Origin: Globisporangium splendens
Lineage: Eukaryota; Oomycota; Peronosporomycetes; Pythiales; Pythiaceae
DNA length: 64,000 nt
Reading direction: 5' to 3'
Assembly (NCBI GenBank): GCA_006386115.1
Contig: VFIW01000062.1
Span: forward strand, 124,001-188,000
Below, one piece after another: positions 1 to 9,942 of this stretch (positions within the stretch are counted from its first letter, which is position 1; each line of letters begins with the position of its first letter). The translations under genes were made by a program, and so were the position numbers. The notes beneath the pieces are model-generated. The model had not been told where the DNA came from. It did no database searches and was given only the letters and a program-made list of their open reading frames with translations.

Positions 1-1577
1 ATGCACATCCACGTTTCACAAGAACCGTGCAACTATGGGGTGGCAACGGACGGTACAATACGACCAGATCTTTCTATCGACAACAAGTTGCAGCAACGAG
101 GACACAAATTGGCAAAGATACTCGAGATGCAGCAGTCAACAAAGCTGTCCATACAGCAGGATCTCTGTGGCCTGGACTGCAATTAATCCAATGGAGCGAA
201 TTACACAACATCCCAGGGATTACTGCTTATACGGCTCAGACTCTTCTCCGGCTGAAAGCCAACCGACTCTCCATGTGGAACTATGAGAAAGCTGATCTAT
301 CCTGCTCGAATCCCGAATGTTCCCAAGTTGTCCAATCTTCTGTTCAACATCTACTTCTGGGAGTGTCCGAAAGCCAAACTTGTGTGGAACTACTTTTATG
401 CGCTATGGGCGAAGATCGGAATCACTCCTGGTCACGACCCCGCAATCTGGATCTTCAGTCTGGATCTACCAGATACTCCAAGGCATGCATGGACCACGAT
501 CAAGAGACACATTATCGGACACAAGTTCTCTAATGAACATCTCCAAGATCACCTCTATCCCGTCGCACACATGCTGTGGCGATATATGAGCGCGTCGCTC
601 ATACAGGTCATTTGGTGTGCGCATCTGCGACGCATGGATTCGGATCCAATCAAATCGACTGCTGAGATGGCGATCATGATGACCAGATTAGAGGCAGGAA
701 TGCGAAACCTCACACGACTCGCTGAAGCTCAAGCTGGAGACTCGGACGGTCACACGGTTGCAGCAGTTCTCAAGGCATATGTCGACTGCTTTCTCAGCCA
801 AACCGACGCCATCCCCTTGACTCCAAGTGATACTCGCGGCGTTTACCTGTTGTTTTTCGATGGTGGATCACGCGGCAATCCAGGACCAGGAGGGACTGGA
901 TCCATTATCGTGCGTGTCCATAAGGACTCGCACACAGCCAGTTTAATTTGGGCCGCGAGCATGGCATATAGCAGGAAGGACACGACCAACAACTTTGCCG
1001 AGTACTGGGGTCTCATACACGGACTCCGAGAAGCCCAACGCAGTCACTTCGAACCGTTGTACGTGATTGGAGACAGTGCACTCATTATCTCCCAACAGCG
1101 AATGCATCGGTCCCCTCGACAGCACCGATTGGCACGTTTATACCAGACAAGTCGACGACTCGCGGATTGCATCGACATCCGAGGATGGTACCATCACTAC
1201 CGTGCCTTCAACAAGATGGCGGACTCAGCCGCCAACCTAGCCATGGACACCAGAACCTCAACGCAGGTTCACTTCCCAACTCATCGAGCTGCTTTCAACA
1301 ATCTCACCCAGGATCTTGACAACGACGTCATGCATTGGCTTATGCGAAGTTCGGAAGACCCAAGGTCATCGGACAACACAAGGCAGCCTCACATAGGACC
1401 AAGAGGACATGCCATCCTGGTCAAAGATTATTTAGCAGTTAGAAGTGTTCTAGTGCAATCCGCGCTATAGACACATTTACACTCCTGTATGAAATTCGCA
1501 ATGAAGATTAGGTAGGAGAATGGATATTGTAGGTCACGACGATGAACCTAAATATACCTCACCTTATAAAGATAAAA
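1..1577 (+). mobile_element. Non-LTR retrotransposon copy 1 (3' part, runs off window)
   Basis: This is the 3' end of a LINE-like element that also occurs near 21.3-23.9 kb and 43.5-47.3 kb, in the same orientation and nearly identical. The coding part ends with TAG at 1468-1470. A 3' UTR of about 100 nt follows and closes in a short TAAAG/ATAAA-type tail near 1571-1577 instead of poly(A). The reading frame is broken: copies 2 and 3 read CTATTCTGG where this copy has CTACTTCTGG near 350-356, a one-base insertion. Codons before about 350 therefore lie in frame 3 and those after in frame 1. Recognisable parts are the zinc-binding segment (zf-RVT like, CSNPEC then HLxxxC) and a type I RNase H starting FDGGSRGNPGPGG at about 858. 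The 5' end lies outside the window. Confidence 0.9.
283..1470 (+). pseudogene. RNase H part of retrotransposon ORF2, frameshifted (copy 1)
   Basis: The RNase H half of the element polyprotein. The reading frame that matches copies 2 and 3 is entered only after the one-base insertion near 352. The type I RNase H signature FDGGSRGNPGPGG keeps the first catalytic Asp. A conserved acidic stretch (NNFAEYWGL, the expected Glu motif) and VIGDSALI (the expected Asp motif) follow, so the nuclease core looks undamaged. In LINEs of the I/Tad type this domain removes the RNA strand during target-primed reverse transcription. Because the upstream frame is shifted, this copy cannot make a continuous reverse transcriptase-RNase H protein. 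Confidence 0.85.
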
Positions 1578-2456
1578 CTTGTCCCCCATCCTTCTGGCGT
1601 GTGCCTGCGGTACAGTGCACGGCAGAGCCCTTTTTGACAGCAGAGAGAACAGGCGCGAGGTCACAAGGGTCCATGCGCGTGTCATTTTTCTGTCTCTTTC
1701 GCAGGAGCGTAACCCCGTTTGCACAGAAATCTGTACTCAACGCCACATTGCAGTGGATATTGTGAAGCCATCGCGTTGTGCAGACACACAGATAGACAGC
1801 GACTTGCTCTTATCCTGCGAAAATGGCATGTCAATCGATCTTCAGGCAGAAGAATTGTGCACACGGTCGTTTTCTCTGGAAGTCGAAAATTCATGGCTGT
1901 TACATACCTCTTTACCTTCCATATGATATTGTCACACGCATGTTGAGTTTTTTTTTCCAGTTTATCGATTTCCATAAAACGCTTTTAATCATTACTGAAG
2001 GTTATATTTTGATCATTAGTCGAGGATGAGAGGCTTGGTGGATTGTGCGGTTGACGATTCCCCCCAAACCCCATGCACACTGGATTTTGTTGACATCCGA
2101 GTTGATTGGCTAAAATCATCGAGGAAGAGACAGCTGGTGGATTGCCATTGACTTCACTGATTGGCAGAAATACGCGTTGGACTGATCCTTTTCAATTTGT
2201 TCCTCCCTTGCAGGTTCCTCATGACGTAAACATCTGTATAGAAAGCATGATCAATACTTCTGACTTGCAGAGCGCAGCAAAAAAGTAAAGGTACGTGTGA
2301 CCGTGTCTGCATCGTCAATTATGGAAACACAAGTCAGATAACGAGCAGATATTATATTTTACAGTCATCGTTATCGCGAACAGAGCCGGCCACACTTGCG
2401 CGAGTGTGCGCAAGCACACGTGCGAGAGAACAGTTTGCCTGCTGTCGATCCCGTCG
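1578..2456. other. Intergenic, no gene recognised
   Basis: Short ORFs occur on both strands, but none has codon bias, splice sites or domain resemblance that I can support. The stretch holds the flank of retrotransposon copy 1 and the presumed promoter region of the Cys-rich/GYPPQ gene downstream. Confidence 0.5.
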
Positions 2457-2465
2457 CTCATTTCC
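2457..2465 (+). promoter_or_regulatory. Oomycete initiator-like element
   Basis: CTCATTTCC matches the oomycete Inr consensus (TCAYTTY type). It lies about 75 nt upstream of the ATG at 2536, a usual spacing for these promoters. This is inferred from consensus only. Confidence 0.45.
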
Positions 2466-2535
2466 CAACAAGACCCTTCGAAGACAAGTCAAGTCCCGAC
2501 AAGTTTTCGACAAGTTTTCGACAAGAAACGTAACC

Positions 2536-2898
2536 ATGGATGACGAAGGATGCGATATGCTTGAATGCTGCTTGTGCGGCGCGCTGTGCGGTGCGTGTTG
2601 CGCGGCGTCGGCCGACGATGGCGACCGTCGTCGCCGCTACAGCAGCCACAGCGGCCACGGCGGCGCCGTGTACGTGCAGCCGGTCGTGGTGCAGCCTCAG
2701 TACGCGCACCAGCAAGGTTATCCTCCGCAAGGCTACCCTCCACAACAGGGCTACCCTCCGCAAGGCTACCCTCCGCAGCAAGGTTACCCACCGCAGGGCT
2801 ACCCTCCGCAACAAGGTTACCCTCCGCAAGGCTACCCTCCTCAACAAGGGTACCCGGGCCAGCAGCCGGTGTACGCCCAACCTGCCGGCAAGGTCTAA
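2536..2898 (+). CDS. Cys-rich protein with GYPPQ repeats
   Basis: A 120-residue intronless protein. I chose the ATG at 2536 because it has a good context (ACCATGG), lies about 75 nt after an initiator-like element and begins the biased composition. The upstream in-frame ATG at 2404 precedes that element. Residues 1-25 are acidic with two Cys clusters ([13 protein letters not shown]), which could be palmitoylated or membrane-inserted. A short basic, Ser/His-rich linker follows, then about 50 residues of tandem GYPPQ/QQGYPPQ units. Such tails occur in CYSTM proteins, annexins and rhodopsin, where they give flexible, self-associating segments. The usual CYSTM order (repeats then C-terminal Cys) is reversed here. 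Function is not known. Confidence 0.75.
   Translation: MDDEGCDMLECCLCGALCGACCAASADDGDRRRRYSSHSGHGGAVYVQPVVVQPQYAHQQGYPPQGYPPQQGYPPQGYPPQQGYPPQGYPPQQGYPPQGYPPQQGYPGQQPVYAQPAGKV
2713..2858 (+). repeat. Tandem repeat encoding GYPPQ units
   Basis: Imperfect 15- and 18-nt units (CAAGGCTACCCTCCG variants, some with an extra CAA/CAG) are repeated about nine times inside the Cys-rich/GYPPQ gene. The DNA is nearly identical between units, which suggests expansion by slippage or unequal exchange. Confidence 0.8.
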
Positions 2899-3726
2899 GA
2901 AGCAGCTTCGTCCCCACGGCTGCTCGAACTCCGAGATGCGCCGCGTGAGAACAAGACGATAGCGCATTGACTTGTAAATATTGATACACGCCTAGTGAGT
3001 CGCCTAGTGAGTGAATCGAATCGAATAAATAGCATGTATTTCTTTTCTTTTTTTTCTTTTTTGAAGTTTTGAACAGTTGTGTGCGAGTTCATCTTCTTGC
3101 CTGCCTTTTGTATGATTGGTCGAATAATGCTATGTGGATGTGCAAACAAGGTTGACAAATATGCAAGTGGGCTACACGCCTGCTCTTGTGCTTGTGAAAT
3201 GGGCTGCTGAAGCAAAAGAGGTGCATTCGCACTCACACGCGTGCCTGGCAAGCCGGACTCGCTGGCAAGGCAACAACCGTGACCTGTGGGCGGTTACGCT
3301 GCTTGCGGCATGTCTGCATGGTCTCATCAATCGTGCTTCCCACTCCAGCGAACTGGATGTCATGCAATGGCACCTCTGCAAGTGTACCCCAAGCAGCAAA
3401 ACTCAACACAAGCGTAACCAGCACTTGTTTGCAGAAGAACTACGCATTTCGTCAACGACAAGGCAAGCACGACACACACACAAATCCGAAATATAAAAAA
3501 AAAAACGCATTCACGCTCCTTATCTACACCACCACACCCTATCACACTTTTTTTCTCTTTGTCGGCATATCTTTTCGCGTGCGTAACCACTTGCTACTGC
3601 CTTGTTTGTCACCACAAACATAACCACATGCTGCAACTCGCATTTGCGTAACCTGCCTGCTTGTGTACTTGTTTGCTTGCGCGTGTAACTCGTATTTGCG
3701 CAACCTCGTTGCGTTGTTTCCTTGGA
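2899..3726. other. Intergenic, no gene recognised
   Basis: The region between the GYPPQ gene and the convergent lipid-transfer gene. It holds T-rich and AT-rich tracts (about 3045-3062 and 3494-3508) and no supported ORF. Confidence 0.5.
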
Positions 3727-6700
3727 TTAATGGCTCGCCTTGTCGTGCCCGTCCTTGAGCGTCCAGTGGTTCGGTCGTCGGCCGTCGTTACGCACCTTAC
3801 GGTCGGCTCGCTGGAGTACCTCGAGCTTCACCTTCCAGTCCTGCGCGTCGTCCAAGTCGTTGGCCGCGAGCGCGCGCAGGTCCTCGCGGCGGCGCGAGTC
3901 CGACATCAGCAACTTCGACTCCGGGAACGCCACCAAATAGCCGCTCGGCTCCTTGTTCATGGTCCAGTAGTTGACATCGCCGAACTTGAGCTCGTCGAGC
4001 CACGACCCACTCACCTCACAGATCTCTGAGCCCTTGGACGTCAGCGCGCCACGGAAGCAGTCGGACGGCGTCTTGGACGACGAAAACATGCCGCCCATCC
4101 CCTTCTTCTCGTCCGGATTGAACTTGACCTCGCACGCCAAGTGGTGCTTCGGGTCCTCGAACACGATCGTGCTCGTGATGTCGAACGTGCGGTCGCCCCA
4201 CATGAAGCCACCGAGCTGCACGTGCGGCAGCGTGTACGATATGACCGTGCCGTCGTCGAAGCTCACGCGGATCGGACCCTTGTTGATCTGGATGAGCGCG
4301 TTCGACTTCATGCTGATCGCGCCATGCCACAGCACGTGGCCCGCGAGCGAAAACTTCTTGCTCACAAGCTGGAAATTACTGATCGGCGGGTGGTGGCTCG
4401 TGTGCTCGCAGCACACCTCCGTGCCGTCGTTCATCGTGGCCTGGTACGTCTCGCCCAGGATCGGGTTGAACGGCTTGAGTTGGCCCACAGCGTGATGCAG
4501 CCCCGCGATCACGAACGCCACGACGTACTTGAGTCGCTCTGCTGGATCCGTCTGCTCGGCTGCCATGTTCAAAAACGTCGGCGCATATAAAAACATGTCC
4601 GTGATGCGCTCCAGGTTCGTGCGTGGCTCGAAAATGCGCACGGGGAGCGACAGACTCACGGCCGATTTGCCCTCGAGGATCTTGGCGCCGGCCGATTTAA
4701 TCACGTCCTTGAGCACACCGCCCTGCTTCTTCGCGACTTCCTTGTCAATCAGCTTCAAGCCACCCGTCGGTGTACGCACCATCGAGCGCATGTACGCGCG
4801 CGGATGGAACTCGGCCGAGCCGCCTGCGCTATTAAACACGGCCGACGCCGCCGACGATGACCCATCGTGGTCGTCATACTCGCTGTCATTGCGTCCCAGA
4901 TCCTTGCTGCTTGACATACCATGATGATGGTCGTCGTCGTCGTCGCTCTCGTCACCGTCAAAGCCGAGGCCGCGCGTCGCACCGCACAATTGTCTCTGTG
5001 TCACGTACTCCAGCAGCACGGCGACGCAGTCGAGGCGATCGAGGAGGAATTGGCGCTTAGTGGCCGGCGACACCCAGCCTTTCATGTCCACGTCCGTAAC
5101 GTAGGTGGCCAGCGTGCGCGACACATCGACAGGCTCCAGGAGCCATCCACTGAGTCCCACGTGAGCGCGCACGACACCGCTCGTTGGCAACTTGAGCTCG
5201 TTGGTCACCGACTTCTCGAGGATCAGCACCATGGACTGACCACACTCCTCGCCCTCGGTGTTCAGCAGATCCGAGCACGACGCGTTGTTGGACTGCGAGT
5301 CCAGCACCGACGTCTCACGCACGTGGCGCAGGAGCAACAGGTCGCGCGGCGCACACAGCGCGCTGTAGTCCATGCTGTTGACAACACCGCCGACGACACC
5401 GGCGTACACGATGTTGGTAAGCATCGCGTCCCAGGACGCACCTGAGAGCAGCAACGCGCCGGCAGAGCACGCGGCCGCGGCCATCTGCGGCGGCAAGAAC
5501 GGTTTGGTCGTCTGCAATTGCGAAAACTTGCCGCTGGTGTTGCTGGCGCCGCTCGAGAGATGCACCAAGTCGGTCGCGTCGTCAAAGGATGCAATGTGGG
5601 ACGAATGCGGAAAGTGCAGATCCCATTCCGCGCGCTTGGCGTGGTCCGCGAGCAGATACGCTGCGACCTCCGAAGACACAGGCAGCACGACGCTCGCGCG
5701 CGCGTACTCCTTACCGCTCATGGCGTCCTTTCCGATGCTGCGTAGCACGCCGTTCATCGCGCCGAGTGGACGAAACGCGACGGCACTCCGACGGCCAGAG
5801 GACGATTTGTTGTTGCTGCACAACAGCGATTCGAGCACGTCAAGGCCGTTCGAGAGATCGTTCTCGAGCGCAATGTTGGTCGGCAGATGCTGCACTTTGC
5901 CTCGACCATGGTGTCCTTGATGGTGGTGATGTTGCTGGTTGTGAGTCTGCGTATTAGCTCCTCGCGAACCAGGAGCTGCACCGCCTTGTGCTGGCGCCGA
6001 GAGCAGCGATTGCCCCGTTCCGGACGTGAGCCGCACCATGCGCTTCTTCGGCTCGCTCGTCGTCGTCTCGCTCGTCGTGGACGAACTCGACTTCAACTGC
6101 GTCGTTCTCGCCGCCGCGCTCTTCGTATTATCCTCGTCCGATGCTCCTTTTGCTGCGTTCGATCGCGTTACGCTTCCATTCGCATGGCCATTGCGGCTCT
6201 TATTCGCGTTCTGCGCGGCTTCTTCATTCGCATTGCTGCCAGCATCGCTGGTACCGTTGACCTTGGCGACAGCGTGGCGCAGCACCGCGAGCCACTGTGT
6301 GACGGCCTCACCGTCCTCGCTCGAGAGGCAGTACATGACGCCGCTTGTGCCGTCCGTGAGGTAGATGCGCGGCGAGTTCCACGTCTCGCTCAGCCCACCG
6401 TCCTGCACGGAGCAGCCCTCGAGCGGGATCACGGCGTTCGGCTTGCGGTCCTTGCGGCCGATGTAGTACGACAGCGTGCGCGCATCGCACACGAACCAGC
6501 GGCGCTTCCAGCCCTTGAGGCGCTGGCCCTTCTTCTGCAGATACCCCTCCTTCATGCACGTCGGGTCGAACTCGGCCAGCGTCTCGATCGGCTTGCGCTC
6601 CGGCAACTACACGTAAATGCAACCCCATTATACACACATTGTAAGTGAGCAAGCGAATGATATGACGATGGGTTACGTTTATTGTTGCCGATGCGGCATT

Positions 6701-6983
6701 GAGCAAGAAAACGCAACACAGGTGCACACGCACGCATGCAGTTACACAAGAACGAGATATATCCACACACACACGGAAATGCGCACAGCAACCAAGATCA
6801 CACGCGGAGATGTCATCTGTCCCCCTTCTCCTCTACTTTCATGGCAACAGGGGGAGGGGAAATACACACATATCCATGTGCACATACAACCCTCACATGC
6901 ACACACAGAACATGAACATAACCACGTACGTCGTTGCTGACGAGGTCGGTGAACCTCTGCTGGTAGTCCTGGAGCGCTTGCAT
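3727..6983 (-). CDS. PH-START-ORD oxysterol-binding-related lipid transfer protein
   Basis: Large lipid-transfer protein acting at membrane contacts. The main exon is 3727-6606 (stop TAA 3727-3729). It opens at a TTG right after an intron end (TGTAG), so a small 5' exon is proposed at 6930-6983. That exon starts MQALQDYQQRF and ends in phase 0 at donor GTACGTGG, giving a 323-nt intron. Within the main exon, residues ~18-115 form a PH domain (EGYLQKKGQRLKGWKRRWF). Gln/His/Ser-rich linkers follow, then residues ~275-560 resemble a START domain (AKRAEWDL, VTDVDMKGWV). Residues ~660-955 form the OSBP-related domain with LKPFNPILGETY and the CEHTSHHPPIS fingerprint. PH should bind phosphoinositides and ORD a sterol or PI4P. 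If the 5' exon is wrong, translation would start at M18 (6555). Confidence 0.88.
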
Positions 6984-7722
6984 GGCGCGGTCCCGCTTGC
7001 GTTGCTCCCGTGCGGCCGAAATCTTGTCCTCTCTGTTCTCTCGGCGCGCTCGTCTGCGAAGGAGCGGGCCGTTGTGTGTTGGCTATCTTTGTTGGCTTGT
7101 TTGTTGATTTGTGTGAGTTGGTGGGTTACTCGCGTGTAAACAGGGTTACGCTGTTTTGCTGTTTTCGACTTCCTCTCTCCCTCTCTACAAGTGCTGTCTG
7201 CTTGCTGGTGTAATACGCGCGTGTGTGTGTATGACGCCAAAAATGTGTGCAGTTTGTTCTTGTTCTTGTTTTTGTATGAGATCTGTCGTGTCTGGGTGAG
7301 GCAGGCAAAGGACAACTACACTGAGTACTGTTGGTCTGCTCAATAGTAGACTCCTGCATAATTTATCTTCCCACACTTTAATTACACCCTCAAGTGGCAA
7401 CCTGCCACACAAGACTCACCTTCCTTCCGCCCTCTTCTCGATTAAATACGTATCAACATCGACATACAAACAGCCAGATGTCGCAGAAAGCACGCGACTT
7501 CTATACAATGAAACTCGAAAAGGCACAAGACTCGACAAACACAACAACAGAGGAGTGCCGCTTCAGCCCAGTGTCGCGTCGTCGTCGAGTGCGTAGGTGC
7601 TGTGTTGTGTGTGTGATAAAGAATAAAGACAACAAGAAGGCTGACAACATAAGGAGGCTGCACTGCACTCTGTCTCTCTATCGCTCGCTCTCTCTATCAA
7701 TACAAAGTTCAGTCAAAGGAAG
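6984..7722. other. Intergenic between divergent genes
   Basis: Upstream region shared by the lipid-transfer gene (minus) and the MYCBP-like gene (plus). Apart from GT-rich and CT-rich tracts I see no supported coding sequence. The frame of the proposed lipid-transfer 5' exon stays open for about 100 nt upstream of its ATG, so a longer first exon is possible. Confidence 0.45.
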
Positions 7723-8316
7723 ATGAGCAGCGCCACCACGTACCAGGTGAGCAGGATGGCTTGCTTGTGTGCGGCGTGTCGGGTTACGTTTTGTGCTGCA
7801 AATGTTGTAATTGCTGCAACAAGTGTACAGTACCCTTCGACAAGCAAGCGTAACCTGAACAGCAACTGCAATTTTTGCGTGTTCACGACAACATGTTATT
7901 GCTGTTGCAAACTTGTCACTTGTGGATTGTATGCAGACGCCTGACTCAAAGAAGGAGGAGTTCCGCAAGTACTTGGAGAAAAGCGGCGTCGTGGATGCGC
8001 TGACCAAGGTGCTCGTGGGACTCTACGAGGAGGGCGACAAGCCCTCGAACGCCGTCGACTACATCAAGCGCTTCATGGACGCACCCACGGGAATCGACAT
8101 CGAGGCTCTGCGCGCCGAGAACGAGGAGCTCAAGAAGAGAAACGCCGAGCTGATCAAGACCATCGAGGAGCTCAACAAGAAGGTACGCTTTTTGCAGAAC
8201 TTGTAGCTTGCAGGGCTACACAACATGCTGTTGTTGTTGACAAATATCGTAGCCCGCATGCTTAACATGTTTGTTTGCACGTGTAGCTGACGACGGAGGA
8301 CGAGGAAGAAGAGTGA
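7723..8316 (+). CDS. MYCBP: c-Myc-binding protein (AMY-1/MYCBP) homologue
   Basis: A 99-residue protein in three exons: 7723-7746 (MSSATTYQ), 7937-8182 and 8287-8316 (stop TGA). The introns begin GTGAGC and GTACGC and end CAG and TAG. All joins are in phase 0. The core DSKKEEFRKYLEKSGVVDAL followed by TKVLVGLYEEGDKP matches animal MYCBP residue by residue, and the C-terminal third is a Glu/Lys coiled coil. Length equals the family (about 103 aa). In animals the protein binds AKAP and MYC and is found in sperm and cilia. In a zoospore-forming oomycete a flagellar or PKA-scaffold role is more plausible than MYC binding, which is inference. Confidence 0.93.
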
Positions 8317-8532
8317 TAAATGCCGTCTTCCTTGTTCACAGAGCGTATTTGGAGCCTTCTCCCCATTATAAAGGCGCAAATGGACCTCCGCCAGCTATTA
8401 AGGCATCCGCATACACACAACACAACGCCAGGATGCTTTCGTGATAAAGAAAATATGTATTCTCACCTCAAAAGCCTACACGCGTTCTTTATTCCTTCTT
8501 CCTGTCCTTCTTGTTCCCTGCATGCGCTATAC

Positions 8533-9757
8533 TTACGAAGTGCTGACTTGAGCCAGGAGCTCCGTAATGTTCTCCTCCAACGACGTCTTCTGGCGGTTCA
8601 AGTAGTTCTTTCGAGCCTATATAATGACAAGCACAGCAGCAGAAATTTGCAGATTTATATAACAGAGTAACCTCAATGCACACAACAAACAAGACAAATA
8701 TGACAGCAAGCGTACCTCGAGAGACGAGACCTGGTCGTCCACTTTCCGGGCCTCGCTCTTCATGCTCGCAAAGTTCTCGTCCTTGGTCGTCTGCAAAAAC
8801 ATCTTGCCGACGCTCTGGTACGTCGTCGTGGACTCGGGGAGCTCCGCGAGCTCCTTCTCCACGAGCGCCACGCGCTTCTTCTGACGCGCAAACGCCGCGA
8901 GCTTGGCGTCGATCTGGTCCACTTCGCGCTGGATGGTCATGAACTGCGGCTGCAGCTCCTGCAGTTCCTTGGCGACCGCAGGCGGCAGCGCGTGGCCTCC
9001 AGGTCCAGCGACCGCAGGAGCTCCCGAAGACGCCCCGCTCTCCTGATTCAGATCGCGCAGCAGCTTCTTGATGCCTGGGTTCTTGCCGGCATCGGCGGCA
9101 TTGGCTTGCGCGGCTTGGAGCGTCGCGATCGCATCGGCGTTGCGGCCCAACTGCTTCTGCGCGTTCGCGAGACGGTGGTACCCCTTGGCAAAGCGCGGGT
9201 TGCGCTTCACGCACTCTTGTGCGTCCGCTTCAGCTTGCACCCAATTGCCCACGGCACCGTACGCAGCACTAGCAAGATGCATGGCATCGCCACATAAATA
9301 TAAGTCATCCCGAGCATTGCCAGGTATATTGGGTAGGGAGAAGAGAGAATCAAAGTACCTTCGGTTCGAGTAGTACACGTGGTTTGCTGGATCCAAACGA
9401 ATCGCCTGCACATTTCAAGCAAATGCACACAAGGTTAACATTTCTGTCCTTATATACACACGCATTCCACAAGTTATGCTACTGGCGAATACACACAACC
9501 AACAGCATACCTCCGAGTAATACTCGATGGCCTTGTCAAAGTTCTTCACATTGAATTCTTCATTTCCCAAGCTGCAAATCAAACGCAAGCAAGCAAACAA
9601 ACAACATTAACATCATGAACAATTGGTACTTGCGCACGTGTACCACACATTACAGCGCGCACATAGGCATGTGTATATACATAGCACAGTAAGCCTTTAT
9701 GTGTAGCAAACGCACGCACTTCTTCTGCTCTTCGGCTTCCTCGTTCAGCGCGCTCAT
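8533..9757 (-). CDS. TPR protein fused to prefoldin subunit 1-like domain
   Basis: Five exons on the minus strand: 9720-9757, 9511-9571, 9359-9405, 8716-9268 and 8533-8616. The lengths sum to 783 nt and every junction keeps phase, giving 260 aa. Residues ~13-115 are three TPR motifs of the STI1/SGT class (NLGNEEF, FDKAIEYYSEAIRLDP, YYSNRSAAYGAVGNW), expected to bind Hsp70/Hsp90 tails. A Gly/Pro/Ala hinge follows. Residues ~150-260 are a helical pair with a central TYQSVGKMFLQ hairpin, as in prefoldin beta-type subunit 1 (human TNMYEGVGRMF), ending in a basic coiled coil. Prefoldin hands unfolded actin and tubulin to CCT, so the fusion would tie it to Hsp70/90. It converges with the MYCBP-like gene. 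TPR is certain; the prefoldin call is strong but not checked by profile search. Confidence 0.87.
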
Positions 9758-9942
9758 CTTGCCTCTCTTCTGTGATATCAACTCGAGTATCTCTGGTGGG
9801 GAATCGATATGGCCGATATGGCTTGAGCTCGTTTGTGTCGAGCCAAGCGAGGTATCACGAGCCAAGCCTCACGAGCCCAGCTCGGCTCATTACCTGAGTC
9901 GGAGTCTGATGCATTAGGTTCTTTAATTTCATTTATACCATT

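Noticed and set aside
2458..2989. Leu/Arg- and Ala/Glu-rich minus-strand ORFs with repeats
   Set aside because: Both are the reverse reading of the GYPPQ repeat array.
5887..6648. 253-codon plus-strand ORF and neighbours over the lipid-transfer gene
   Set aside because: Antisense to the PH domain exon; composition Arg/Ala/Leu without motifs.
9835..9905. GAGCC/AGCTCGGCTC-rich sequence resembling 60813-60865
   Set aside because: Similarity is limited to short GC-rich words; no alignable element or flanking duplication.
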